Below, one piece after another: positions 41,135 through 49,576 of a stretch of 64,000 bases of DNA; the first letter of the stretch is position 1; each line of letters opens with the position of its first letter. The position numbers and the translations under genes were made by a program. The notes under the pieces are model-generated. The model did not search any database, was not told the origin of the DNA, and saw nothing but the letters and a program-made list of their open reading frames with translations. Source of the DNA: Flavobacterium pectinovorum (GTDB lineage: Bacteria; Bacteroidota; Bacteroidia; Flavobacteriales; Flavobacteriaceae); the NCBI RefSeq assembly GCF_006438875.1, contig NZ_RCZH01000013.1, forward strand, positions 124,001 through 188,000, in the 5' to 3' direction.

Positions 41135-41827
41135 TTAAACAGTTTTAACAACGTCATTTACTAATTCTAAAACAGCTGAAAATTGTTCCTCTTTATTTAA
41201 GTAAGAATTATCTATTTCTATTGCATCATCAGCAATTACCAAAGGAGAATCTTCACGGTGCGTATCTATATAATCTCTTTCTACAACGTTTTTCAAAACA
41301 TCTTCATAAGATACATTGTCACCTTTTTGCTGTAACTCATCAAAACGTCTTTGTGCACGGGTTTCGGCGCTGGCAGTCATAAAGATTTTAAGTTCTGCAT
41401 CAGGAAAAACTACAGTTCCTATATCTCTTCCGTCCATGACAATAGCTTTGTTTTTTCCCATTTCCTGTTGTTGTTGTACAAGTTTGGAACGCACTTCTGA
41501 AACTTCGGCTACTTTACTTACAAAATTAGAAACTTCAATAGTTCTGATTGGTTTTTCGACATTTTCACCATTCAAATACATCTCAGCAAAACCCAAATCT
41601 GCATTAAATTTAAATTCTAATTGAATTTGTGGAATTGAATCAATCAAACTTTTTTTATCAAAAAAATCAGGTCCAATAAATTGATTCTGCATTGCAAAAT
41701 ATGCAACGGCGCGGTACATTGCACCAGTGTCTACATAAACATATTCTAACTCTTTTGCTAATTGTTTGGCCAAAGTGCTCTTTCCTGTTGATGAGAATCC
41801 ATCAATTGCAATGGTAATTTTTTTCAA
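41135..41827 (-). CDS. cmk: Cytidylate kinase
   Basis: Phosphorylates CMP/dCMP with ATP in pyrimidine salvage. Protein of 230 residues; the P-loop GFSSTGKST (about 9-17), YVDTGAMYRAVAYFA, the GRDIGTVVFPDAELKIFMTA core and the RDYIDTHREDSPLVIADDAI lid/binding segment are all present. It lies between the nucleoside permease and the L,D-transpeptidase genes, near porQ and lon, an arrangement seen in other flavobacteria. Confidence 0.93.
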   Translation of the reverse strand: MKKITIAIDGFSSTGKSTLAKQLAKELEYVYVDTGAMYRAVAYFAMQNQFIGPDFFDKKSLIDSIPQIQLEFKFNADLGFAEMYLNGENVEKPIRTIEVSNFVSKVAEVSEVRSKLVQQQQEMGKNKAIVMDGRDIGTVVFPDAELKIFMTASAETRAQRRFDELQQKGDNVSYEDVLKNVVERDYIDTHREDSPLVIADDAIEIDNSYLNKEEQFSAVLELVNDVVKTV

Positions 41828-41873
41828 TTTTTTATTTTTTAAATTTTAATTTATTTTATGCTTTAGCCCGATT

Positions 41874-42476
41874 TTAATAATAAATACTCATCACAATATC
41901 TGACTCAGAGTTATCAATTATTTCTGCCATCCTATCGAAGTATTTTTTATTGACCATAGGGCAACCGTAGCTGTTGCAAATATAACCATCTTTCTCTTTA
42001 TACGGAACATCAAAATAGTGATGAAAAACAATATCTCGCTTAAATGCATTACTATTAGTTTTGTCTAATCCGTATAGTTTATACGCTTTTCCAAACTTTC
42101 CAATATAATGATTTCCTATAGCATATTTCCCTAATGAAGTACTAAGCGAATTGGGAACATTACTAAATTTTAATTTTCCTTTAATTCCGGTTTCAGATCC
42201 CGAACCATGAGCAACTAAACCTTTATCAATAATTTTATTCTGTTTTAAATCATAAACGAAAAAGCGATTCTTACCCGAAGGAATTTTCATATCTATAAAA
42301 AAGGCTATTCTTTTATTGTACTTTGAATTACCTTTTATTACTTTCTTAACTTCATTGATTCTTGCCAGATCAATTTTCTCTTCAACTAAAGAAATGTTTT
42401 CTTTCTCTTCCCACAGCGTTTTATAACCAATAAAAAACAGCAGCAATACAAGAAAAACAAAAAAGATCTTCTTCAT
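41874..42476 (-). CDS. Murein L,D-transpeptidase-like exported protein, first paralogue
   Basis: Protein of 200 residues with an N-terminal membrane anchor or signal (about 1-19) and a YkuD-type catalytic domain. His152 and Cys172 in the pattern H(x)19C match the catalytic pair; the motif before the Cys is SYGCP where most members have SHGCP. GSGSETGIKGKLKFSN is typical of the murein L,D-transpeptidase catalytic family of Bacteroidota. It is a tandem paralogue of the next gene. Confidence 0.75.
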   Translation of the reverse strand: MKKIFFVFLVLLLFFIGYKTLWEEKENISLVEEKIDLARINEVKKVIKGNSKYNKRIAFFIDMKIPSGKNRFFVYDLKQNKIIDKGLVAHGSGSETGIKGKLKFSNVPNSLSTSLGKYAIGNHYIGKFGKAYKLYGLDKTNSNAFKRDIVFHHYFDVPYKEKDGYICNSYGCPMVNKKYFDRMAEIIDNSESDIVMSIYY

Positions 42477-42540
42477 ATGGCATTATTTATTTTGATGAGA
42501 TAAAATTTAAGGTTAAAAAAGCTGAATAATTTCAAAAAAA

Positions 42541-42572
42541 AAAGCTGTTGAAAAAATTTAACAACAGCTGAA
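42541..42572 (-). terminator. Terminator between the two L,D-transpeptidase-like genes
   Basis: AGCTGTTG (42543-42550) and CAACAGCT (42562-42569) form a stem; on the minus strand it is followed by a run of ten T. It follows the gene at 42610-43212. Confidence 0.82.
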
Positions 42573-42609
42573 TATTTTAATTCAATTGAAATTGTATGTT
42601 ATAAACTTT

Positions 42610-43212
42610 CTAGTAATAAATATCAAGGATGATATTCGACTTAGAACTATCAATTATTTTTTCGATTCGTTTAAAGAATTGCTCATTAACCATTGGACAA
42701 CCGTGACTATTACTGATATAATAATCTTGTTCTTCATAAGGAACCGCTGAATAATAATGTAAAACTATAGCTCTCTTTAAGGCATTATTATTTGTTTCGT
42801 CTAAACCGCTTAACTTATACGATTTTCCAAAACATCCTTTATAGCATTTTTCTACAGAATATCTGCCCAAAGCTGTGCAGTTTGAGTTTGGTGTATTGCT
42901 AAATCTTAAACTTCCTTTTATTCCGGTTTCAGATCCTGAACCGTGAGCCACAAGTCCTTGGTCAATTATTTTATTGTTTACCAGATCGTAAACAAAAAAA
43001 CGATTTTTACCAGAAGGTATTCTCATGTCTACAAAAAAAGCGATTTTAGTATTGTATTTGGGATCAATACTCATCATGTTTCTTATTTCGCTAACTCTTG
43101 TATTAATCCTTTCTATTTCCATAGTGGTAATAGAAGTTTCTTCTTTGTAGTAGTGTTTTGAACCCGTTAAAAACCCTACTGTCATAAACAAAAACATACT
43201 AAATATTTTCAT
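42610..43212 (-). CDS. Murein L,D-transpeptidase-like exported protein, second paralogue
   Basis: A 200-residue paralogue of the gene at 41874, about half identical by eye. Catalytic His152 and Cys172 are present with the canonical SHGCP motif. The N-terminus is a short signal (about 1-18). It probably cross-links or modifies peptidoglycan in the periplasm, by family knowledge. It lies 4 bp downstream of porQ, so it can share that transcript, while its own terminator separates it from the first paralogue. Confidence 0.78.
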   Translation of the reverse strand: MKIFSMFLFMTVGFLTGSKHYYKEETSITTMEIERINTRVSEIRNMMSIDPKYNTKIAFFVDMRIPSGKNRFFVYDLVNNKIIDQGLVAHGSGSETGIKGSLRFSNTPNSNCTALGRYSVEKCYKGCFGKSYKLSGLDETNNNALKRAIVLHYYSAVPYEEQDYYISNSHGCPMVNEQFFKRIEKIIDSSKSNIILDIYY

Positions 43213-43216
43213 ATAA

Positions 43217-44236
43217 CTATTGAAAATTTAAAATTAGACCAAAAAGACTCGTATTTGCTGCCAATGTATATCTAGAATATGAATAGTTAAATTTTAACTT
43301 ATTCATTTTTAATCCAAATCCTAATGAAACTCCTGAAAAATTGCGTTGATCTGCCACTCTTAATTCTTCTCCTCTTCTAAAATTATATCCTAAACGCAAA
43401 TTAAATGCTCTTTTGGGGAAAAGCTCCACACCGAAAACAACATGTCGCAAAGCATTATTCACAAACGAAACCTTCTCGTTGTTTGTTGACCCATCAATAT
43501 TTGTTTCTCCGCGAACGGGGTTTGAAAAAGAAATATTCCATTGTTGCAAATTTTCTAACGAAAGATGCCAACGAATTGGAACGTGTTCTAATTCCTGAGA
43601 AACTCCTGCAATGATTTCAAACGGTAAATTTTCCTGTATTCCTGAATATGTTGTAAACTGTGTTCCTATATTACGAAATACCAGTGCCAAATTTACATCA
43701 TTTTTTTCAATTTGATACATAATTCCCACATCAATTGCACCACCAATTGAATTATAACTTTCTAAAGTTGAAGTTATTAGCTTGGCAGTAGCACCAATAT
43801 GCAAATCTGTAAAAGGAATATTATAAGCGTATCCCAATGATAGCGCGCCTTCGCTTCCTGTAAAACTGGATGTTGCCTGACCATTTTCATCATATCCTTC
43901 AAATGAACCATAATTTACATAACTCATTCCGGCATAAAATGTTTGAACGTGTCTATCGTAAGTATACGCGTACGAAGCGGTTCCATAAGAAGCCTCTCCG
44001 TAGTAACTGCCATAATTCATTGCCAAATGATTATCCATATCTTCATTTAAAGCTGCGGGATTAGACATTACCTGATTCACGTCTTCATCATATATTGTAA
44101 TCGTTTCACCTCCCAAAGCAGCTTGTCGCGGTGAAGTCGTTAAATTTAAAAACTGATAAGTATATCGACCTCCAATTTGCCCGAAAGAAACTGAACAAAC
44201 TAAACTAAAAAAAAGTAAAACAAATCGTTTTAACAT
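43217..44236 (-). CDS. porQ: Type IX secretion system protein PorQ
   Basis: Outer-membrane beta-barrel of 339 residues from ATG 44236, with signal peptide (about 1-20, ending SFGQ). PorQ hallmarks are GGRYTYQFLNLTTSPRQAAL, LGGETITIYDEDVNQVMSNP and AALNEDMDNHLAMNY near the N-terminus, and the C-terminal LKMNKLKFNYSYSRYTLAAN. PorQ anchors the PorU attachment complex that processes T9SS cargo. The start is set by the signal peptide; the longer frame to 44383 reads AT-rich repeat DNA. Cargo in this window is the LRR protein. Confidence 0.9.
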   Translation of the reverse strand: MLKRFVLLFFSLVCSVSFGQIGGRYTYQFLNLTTSPRQAALGGETITIYDEDVNQVMSNPAALNEDMDNHLAMNYGSYYGEASYGTASYAYTYDRHVQTFYAGMSYVNYGSFEGYDENGQATSSFTGSEGALSLGYAYNIPFTDLHIGATAKLITSTLESYNSIGGAIDVGIMYQIEKNDVNLALVFRNIGTQFTTYSGIQENLPFEIIAGVSQELEHVPIRWHLSLENLQQWNISFSNPVRGETNIDGSTNNEKVSFVNNALRHVVFGVELFPKRAFNLRLGYNFRRGEELRVADQRNFSGVSLGFGLKMNKLKFNYSYSRYTLAANTSLFGLILNFQ

Positions 44237-44317
44237 GCTTTTGGGGCGATTCCTATATGGGAATAACGCAAATGCGAAGATAAAATTATATAACGGATAA
44301 AATAAAATTAAAATTAA

Positions 44318-44455
44318 ATTCCAATAAAAAAATTCCAAATTCCAATAGAATAGAAATTCTAATACAAAAATTCCAAATTCCAATCTGAAAAAAAATCAGT
44401 TTTTTGGAATTTGGAATTTTATCCCGAAGCTTCGGGATTGGAATTTAACTTTGAA
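44318..44455. repeat. Family D repeats with TCCCGAAGCTTCGGGA palindrome between porQ and lon
   Basis: ATTCCAAATTCCAA units occur at about 44331 and 44380, with the complementary TTGGAATTTGGAATTTT near 44404-44420. A perfect palindrome ATCCCGAAG/CTTCGGGAT occupies 44421-44438 and is followed by ATTGGAATTTAA, a word also found beside the copy at 18309-18320. The region follows the lon stop and may end its transcript. Confidence 0.7.
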
Positions 44456-44458
44456 ATT

Positions 44459-46912
44459 TTATTTCAAAGTCTTTGCGTTTTTAACATTTTGATCTGTCAA
44501 TGCTAAAGCTAAAACTTCACTCATTTCTTTTACATAATGAAAAGTTAAGCCTTCCAGATATTCTGCTTTTATTTCATCAATGTCACTTTTATTTTCATGA
44601 CATAAAATAATTTCCTTAATACCGGCTCTTTTTGCAGCTAAGATTTTCTCTTTGATACCACCAACTGGCAACACTTTTCCACGAAGCGTGATTTCTCCTG
44701 TCATTGCTAAGCTTTTCTTTACTTTCTTTTGAGTTAACAAAGACACTAAAGAAGTCAACATTGCAATACCTGCACTTGGTCCGTCTTTTGGCGTTGCTCC
44801 TTCCGGAACGTGTAAATGAATATTATACTTTTGGAAAAGTTCAACATTTAAACCTAATTTTTTAGCATTAGCCTTAATGTATTCTAAAGCAATTGTTGCT
44901 GATTCTTTCATGACATTCCCAAGGTTTCCAGTGATTGTCAAAGAACCTTTTCCTTCGGAAATTAAAGATTCAATAAACAAAATATCACCACCAACACTTG
45001 TCCACGCAAGACCTGTTACAACTCCTGCAATATCATTATTCTCATATTTATCACGTTCTAATCTTGGCACACCCAAAACGGTTACAATATCTTCGTCTGT
45101 TACTTTTTTATTGTACTCCTCCTCCATTGCAACTGCTTTTGCAGCATTACGAATCACCTGTGCGATTTTAGTTTCTAAGTTACGTACACCGGATTCACGT
45201 GTATAACCTTCTACAATTTTCTCCAATTGTTTTTTACCAATTGTCAAATCTTTATTAGTTAATCCGTGAGCTTCTAATTGTTTTGGAAAAAGGTGTCTTT
45301 TTGCAATTTCAACTTTCTCTTCAATTGTATAACCTGACATTTTTATTACTTCCATTCTGTCGCGCAATGCAGGCTGAATAGCTGACATATTGTTTGACGT
45401 TGCAATAAACATCACTTTTGATAAATCATAACCCATTTCAAGGAAATTATCATAAAAAGAACTGTTTTGCTCCGGATCTAAAACTTCTAATAAAGCTGAT
45501 GACGGATCACCGCTATTTCCGTTTGATAATTTATCGATTTCATCCAGAATAAAAACAGGATTTGAAGTTCCGGCTTTTTTCAAACTTTGAATGATTCGCC
45601 CTGGCATTGCTCCGATATACGTTTTTCTATGTCCGCGAATCTCCGCTTCGTCACGTAAACCACCTAAAGAAATACGTACATATTCACGTCCTAGAGCTTC
45701 AGCAACTGAACGTCCGATAGATGTTTTACCAACTCCCGGAGGTCCTGTCAAACATATAATTGGCGATTTCATATCGTTACGAAGTTTCAATACTGCCAAA
45801 TGTTCAATCATTCTTTTCTTAACTTCTTCAAGTCCAAAATGATCTTTATCTAAAATTTTCTGAGCATGTTTTAAATCAAATTTATCTTTAGAATATTCAC
45901 CCCAAGGCAATTCTAAAAACAACTCTAAATAGTTACGTTGAATTCCAAAATCAGGCGATTGCGGATTCATACGACGCATTTTAGACAATTCTTTTTCGAA
46001 ATGTTTCTGCGTTTTTTCGTCCCACTTTTTGGTCTTCGCTTTCAGTCCCATTTCGTCCATTTCTTCCTCTTGCGAAACGCCTCCCAATTCTTCCTGAATG
46101 GTTTTCATTTGCTGATGTAAGAAATATTCACGTTGTTGCTGATCTAAATCAAAACGAACTTTTGACTGAATGTCATTTTTCAATTCTAATTTTTGCAACT
46201 CCACGTTCATATAACGTAAGGTTTCAAGCGCTCTGTCTTTTAATCCGTTTATTGATAACAAACCTTGCTTCTCTTTTACGGATAAATTCATATTAGAAGA
46301 AACAAAATTGATTAAAAACGATTGACTTTCAATGTTTTTAATCGCAAAAGTAGCTTCTGATGGAATATTTGGACTTTCCTTTATAATTTGAATTGCCAAC
46401 TCTTTAACAGAATCTAAAATAGCGGTAAACTCCGTATCATCTTCTTCCGGACGCTCTTCTGCAACTTCTTTGATTGTTGCCGTTATATAAGGTTCTTCTG
46501 AAACTACGGTATCAATTTCAAAACGTTTTTTTCCTTGTAAAATAACCGTAACGTTTCCGTCAGGCATTTTCAAAACGCGCAAAATTCGGGCTACAGTTCC
46601 TATTTTATGAATATCATCTTTTGATGGATCTTCGTCTTCTTCATTAATTTGCGAAACTACTCCAATGATTTTTCCACCGGCATTAGCATCATTAATTAGT
46701 TTGATTGACTTGTCTCTTCCTGCTGAAATTGGAATTACAACTCCCGGAAAAAGAACCGTATTACGTAAAGGTAAAATTGGCAACGAAAGCGGAAGCTCTT
46801 CGTTGTTCATTTCTTCTTCGTCTTCTGGAGTTAATAATGGAATTAATTCGGCTTCTGAATCAAATTCTTGAAGTGACAGATTGTCAATGGTAAGTATTTT
46901 ATGGTCTGACAT
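44459..46912 (-). CDS. lon: Lon protease (endopeptidase La)
   Basis: ATP-dependent serine protease of 817 residues: N-terminal substrate domain (about 40-240), AAA+ domain with Walker A GPPGVGKTS and Walker B VFILDEIDK, and a C-terminal protease domain with catalytic Ser in KDGPSAG and Lys in VGGIKEK. All motifs are intact and the length is normal. It removes misfolded and regulatory proteins in the cytoplasm. A leader of about 108 bases follows a consensus-like promoter; a 23-codon frame overlaps the lon start. Confidence 0.95.
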   Translation of the reverse strand: MSDHKILTIDNLSLQEFDSEAELIPLLTPEDEEEMNNEELPLSLPILPLRNTVLFPGVVIPISAGRDKSIKLINDANAGGKIIGVVSQINEEDEDPSKDDIHKIGTVARILRVLKMPDGNVTVILQGKKRFEIDTVVSEEPYITATIKEVAEERPEEDDTEFTAILDSVKELAIQIIKESPNIPSEATFAIKNIESQSFLINFVSSNMNLSVKEKQGLLSINGLKDRALETLRYMNVELQKLELKNDIQSKVRFDLDQQQREYFLHQQMKTIQEELGGVSQEEEMDEMGLKAKTKKWDEKTQKHFEKELSKMRRMNPQSPDFGIQRNYLELFLELPWGEYSKDKFDLKHAQKILDKDHFGLEEVKKRMIEHLAVLKLRNDMKSPIICLTGPPGVGKTSIGRSVAEALGREYVRISLGGLRDEAEIRGHRKTYIGAMPGRIIQSLKKAGTSNPVFILDEIDKLSNGNSGDPSSALLEVLDPEQNSSFYDNFLEMGYDLSKVMFIATSNNMSAIQPALRDRMEVIKMSGYTIEEKVEIAKRHLFPKQLEAHGLTNKDLTIGKKQLEKIVEGYTRESGVRNLETKIAQVIRNAAKAVAMEEEYNKKVTDEDIVTVLGVPRLERDKYENNDIAGVVTGLAWTSVGGDILFIESLISEGKGSLTITGNLGNVMKESATIALEYIKANAKKLGLNVELFQKYNIHLHVPEGATPKDGPSAGIAMLTSLVSLLTQKKVKKSLAMTGEITLRGKVLPVGGIKEKILAAKRAGIKEIILCHENKSDIDEIKAEYLEGLTFHYVKEMSEVLALALTDQNVKNAKTLK

Positions 46913-46970
46913 AATAATATATAAGTCGTTTTGTCATTAAATTTTTAATCCTATCCTTAAATTTAGCCAT
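46899..46970 (-). other. Short open frame overlapping the lon start (leader peptide candidate)
   Basis: Minus-strand ATG at 46970 opens a 23-codon frame (MAKFKDRIKNLMTKRLIYYY then VRP) whose stop lies 11-13 bases inside lon. It is Lys/Arg-rich. Such an overlap could couple or restrain lon translation, but chance is equally possible. Confidence 0.25.
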
Positions 46971-47026
46971 ACACTTTGCAGCTTTTGGAACAACTTCATT
47001 AAGTGTTTGATTTACATCATAGGCTG

Positions 47027-47058
47027 TAAAAATAGACAATGATTATGCCAAAAGCAAA
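47027..47058 (-). promoter_or_regulatory. Probable lon promoter
   Basis: On the minus strand TTTG (47055-47058), a 20-bp spacer and TATTTTTA (47027-47034), one mismatch from TAnnTTTG. Confidence 0.5.
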
Positions 47059-47166
47059 AAAGAAAGTTTTGAAATGTAAGTTTTGATATTTTAACTTCTT
47101 AGACAAGGATAATTATAAAGCTGAAAAGAATAATTAAAATCAATTTACGAATTAGTATCTATAAAA

Positions 47167-47189
47167 AAAATCCGCTAAAGGCGGATTTT
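47167..47189 (-). terminator. Terminator of the DUF6252-like lipoprotein gene
   Basis: AAAATCCGC and GCGGATTTT form a stem with a 5-base loop; on the minus strand it ends in T, 18 bp past the stop. Confidence 0.85.
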
Positions 47190-47206
47190 AGTAAAATCAA
47201 AGATTT

Positions 47207-48217
47207 TTATTTATATGTAACATTAAAAGCTCCTTCGCTTACTTGAGGTATATCAGTTGATAAATAACACCATAGTGAGGCACTAAATGTCCCGCTAATT
47301 GTTTTTTTTGCAATATCATGACTTAGCACCGTAATAGATCCGGATTTACCACTAAACATGTCCTCTGCTTTAAAACTTTTGTTGTAAATTACAACATAAT
47401 CTGATCCTAAGGTTTCAACAGTGTATGTGCCCGGTTTAACATTCTTTGGTACTACAATTCCAACACTTTCAAGACCTCCTCTGGCACCACTAATACTTAT
47501 TTGCTGTAGTTTTCCATAAGATACAGACAAAGCAGTTACAGAAGTAGGAATATAATCTGTTCCATCTAATTTTAAAGAAAAAGTATTATTACTATCTGTA
47601 GGTATATCTACCGCAAAACTAATATCTGTAAAGGAACCTTTTGTGAAAACTTTTGTTTCATTTTTGTTATTGCTGGGATTATATCTTCCTCCTGTAAATT
47701 GGAAAGTTCCTGATATTTTTTTTGTTGTAGTGTTAATAGATACAATAGTTATAGTCGCCGTATCTTTATAATCCGGATACAAAAAATCTGGATCATCATC
47801 TGAACCAGATATAAAAGCACCATTTTTATCAGATGAAACATTATAAGCTAATCCTAATACACCCATTTGGGTTACACTTATATTTTTCCAAGTATATGTT
47901 CCTGTTTTATTCGAAGGTATAGTAAGCGTAATAACATCTCCTTTTGACGATCTTAAGCCAATAATAGAAATGTAATCATCCGTTACTATTGACTGCACAG
48001 AAGTAGAAACAAAAGTTTCACCATCAAAATCGACCTGCAATTTACCGGATCCGGCACTAGGTTTAACTTCTGGAATGGGATCAACTCCAGGAGTAGGGTC
48101 AACATCGACAATCGGCTTATCCATAACAGGATTAAAACCAACAGGCTCATCAGTACACGAACTAAAACATAATGCTAAAGTTAAAATTGAAATAAAAAAA
48201 ATACTAAATTTTTTCAT
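47207..48217 (-). CDS. Lipoprotein with two DUF6252-like beta domains
   Basis: Protein of 336 residues from ATG 48217. The lipobox FSSC places the lipid Cys at about residue 21, followed by a Pro/Asp/Val linker (VDVDPTPGVDPIPEV). Two similar beta-sandwich units follow (about 55-195 and 205-336), each with a LDG/FDG...TSV opening and a KKISGTF closing motif, resembling DUF6252. Function unknown; surface-exposed lipoproteins of this kind are common in flavobacteria. A TATGTTTG box (48238-48245, minus) overlaps the longer alternative ATG, supporting the later start. Confidence 0.75.
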   Translation of the reverse strand: MKKFSIFFISILTLALCFSSCTDEPVGFNPVMDKPIVDVDPTPGVDPIPEVKPSAGSGKLQVDFDGETFVSTSVQSIVTDDYISIIGLRSSKGDVITLTIPSNKTGTYTWKNISVTQMGVLGLAYNVSSDKNGAFISGSDDDPDFLYPDYKDTATITIVSINTTTKKISGTFQFTGGRYNPSNNKNETKVFTKGSFTDISFAVDIPTDSNNTFSLKLDGTDYIPTSVTALSVSYGKLQQISISGARGGLESVGIVVPKNVKPGTYTVETLGSDYVVIYNKSFKAEDMFSGKSGSITVLSHDIAKKTISGTFSASLWCYLSTDIPQVSEGAFNVTYK

Positions 48218-48237
48218 AATTTGGTTTAAATTAATTG

Positions 48238-48245
48238 CAAACATA
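48238..48245 (-). promoter_or_regulatory. -7 box (TATGTTTG) of the DUF6252-like lipoprotein gene
   Basis: Matches TAnnTTTG and lies 20 bp before the chosen ATG. No -33 element at the standard spacing. Confidence 0.5.
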
Positions 48246-48396
48246 AGGTCTTTTATTCATTTTTGAATTACAATTCTTACATTTTATGTAATTTTAACAA
48301 ACTGACCCGTATATTAAAATTAAAAAAAATAATTTTTCTAAAAAGTGTAACAAACCAAAAAAAGCAAAGTCATTATAAAAAACTAGCAATCAAAAC

Positions 48397-48951
48397 TTGA
48401 ACATAACCAATCAAAATATCGAAGAATTAATCGCTCTTTGTAAAGAAAACAATCAAAAGGCTCAATTCGAAGTTTACAATCGTTACTGTAAAGCTATGTA
48501 TAACGTAGCGTACCGTATTGTGAAGGACGAACATTTTGCACAAGACGTCATGCAGGAAGGCTTTTTGAAGGCATTTACAAAAATTAACGACTATAAACAA
48601 GAAGTTGCATTTGGAGCGTGGCTAAAAAAAATAATTATCAATTACAGTATTGATTTTTATAAAAGAAACAACGCTTTTCAAGTCGAGGATTTGAGTAAAA
48701 CACTTTACAAAATAGAAGAAAATGACAGCTTTTTTTCTGAGAATATAGATTTGAATTCCCTTAAAGTGAAACAGGTTTTGGACGCCATTTTATCATTAAA
48801 GGATAATTATCGTATGGTTTTGACGCTCTTTTATATTGAAGGTTATGATCAGGAAGAGATTTGCGAAATTTTGAATATTAGTTATGCCAATTGCCGAACA
48901 ACTTTAAGCAGAGCTAAAGAGAATTTAAGAAAAAAACTAGAGGAAATATGA
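48397..48951 (+). CDS. ECF-type RNA polymerase sigma factor
   Basis: Protein of 184 residues. Region 2 reads YNRYCKAMYNVAYRIVKDEH, AQDVMQEGFLKAF; region 4 reads LPL-like LSLKDNYRMVLTLFYIEGYD then QEEICEILNISYANCRTTLS RAK. The only start available is TTG at 48397; a stop codon lies 21 bp upstream in frame. It heads a run with a probable anti-sigma factor and two envelope proteins, a typical self-contained cell-surface stress unit. Confidence 0.88.
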   Translation: MNITNQNIEELIALCKENNQKAQFEVYNRYCKAMYNVAYRIVKDEHFAQDVMQEGFLKAFTKINDYKQEVAFGAWLKKIIINYSIDFYKRNNAFQVEDLSKTLYKIEENDSFFSENIDLNSLKVKQVLDAILSLKDNYRMVLTLFYIEGYDQEEICEILNISYANCRTTLSRAKENLRKKLEEI

Positions 48952-49046
48952 AATCGCCACTAAAAAAAAGTTTGTGTAAACAAACCCCAATAAATAAAAA
49001 GACGATACTATATATCACCTCTAAAAAACAAAATTTGGATATATGA
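48948..49046 (+). other. 32-codon frame joined to both neighbours by ATGA overlaps
   Basis: ATG 48948 overlaps the sigma-factor stop (ATGA) and its own TGA overlaps the ATG of the next gene at 49043. The frame is Lys-rich (MKSPLKKSLCKQTPINKKTI onward). It may be a translated spacer that couples sigma and anti-sigma synthesis, or chance. Confidence 0.3.
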
Positions 49047-49576
49047 AAAAGGAAAATGACAATTTAGACGAATTATTTAACAAGTTTGAAAATCAATGGG
49101 ACGTTCAGGAAATGAATTCGGACCATCAGGTTGATTTCTTAAACAAATTAAATAAAAAGCAATCCAGAAAGAAATATTGGTTTGTAACAGCTGTTGCGGC
49201 TTCAATTGTATTGATGTTAGGAATATCTGTTTTTTATAAAAACGACAAACCAAAAGAATTCAAATTTGCCTCTAAAGAAACGCAACGAACTGATTCTATT
49301 TTCAGCATTTTGATAGATAATGAACTCGTTAAACTAAAAGAGAAAAGTTCGCCTGAAAATGAGCAAATCATTAATGATGCACTAAAACAAATGAAAGTTT
49401 TTGATGCCGATTATACAAAAATCCTCAAAGAACTTCAGAAAAATGGCGAAAACAAACAAATTATTTACGCCATGATCAGCAACCTGCAAACGCGAATCTC
49501 TTTTTTACAAACGGTTTTACAACGAATTGAAGAAAACGAAAATTTAAAAAACACATCTGATGAAAAAACATTATAA
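49043..49576 (+). CDS. Probable anti-sigma factor, single-span membrane protein
   Basis: Protein of 177 residues with an acidic cytoplasmic N-terminus (about 1-45, NDNLDELFNKFENQWDVQEM), one membrane helix (about 46-64, KKYWFVTAVAASIVLMLGIS) and a helical extracytoplasmic part. Size, topology and position after an ECF sigma gene suggest an anti-sigma factor; no zinc-binding HxxxCxxC motif is visible. It overlaps the next gene by 17 bp. Confidence 0.6.
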   Translation: MKKENDNLDELFNKFENQWDVQEMNSDHQVDFLNKLNKKQSRKKYWFVTAVAASIVLMLGISVFYKNDKPKEFKFASKETQRTDSIFSILIDNELVKLKEKSSPENEQIINDALKQMKVFDADYTKILKELQKNGENKQIIYAMISNLQTRISFLQTVLQRIEENENLKNTSDEKTL

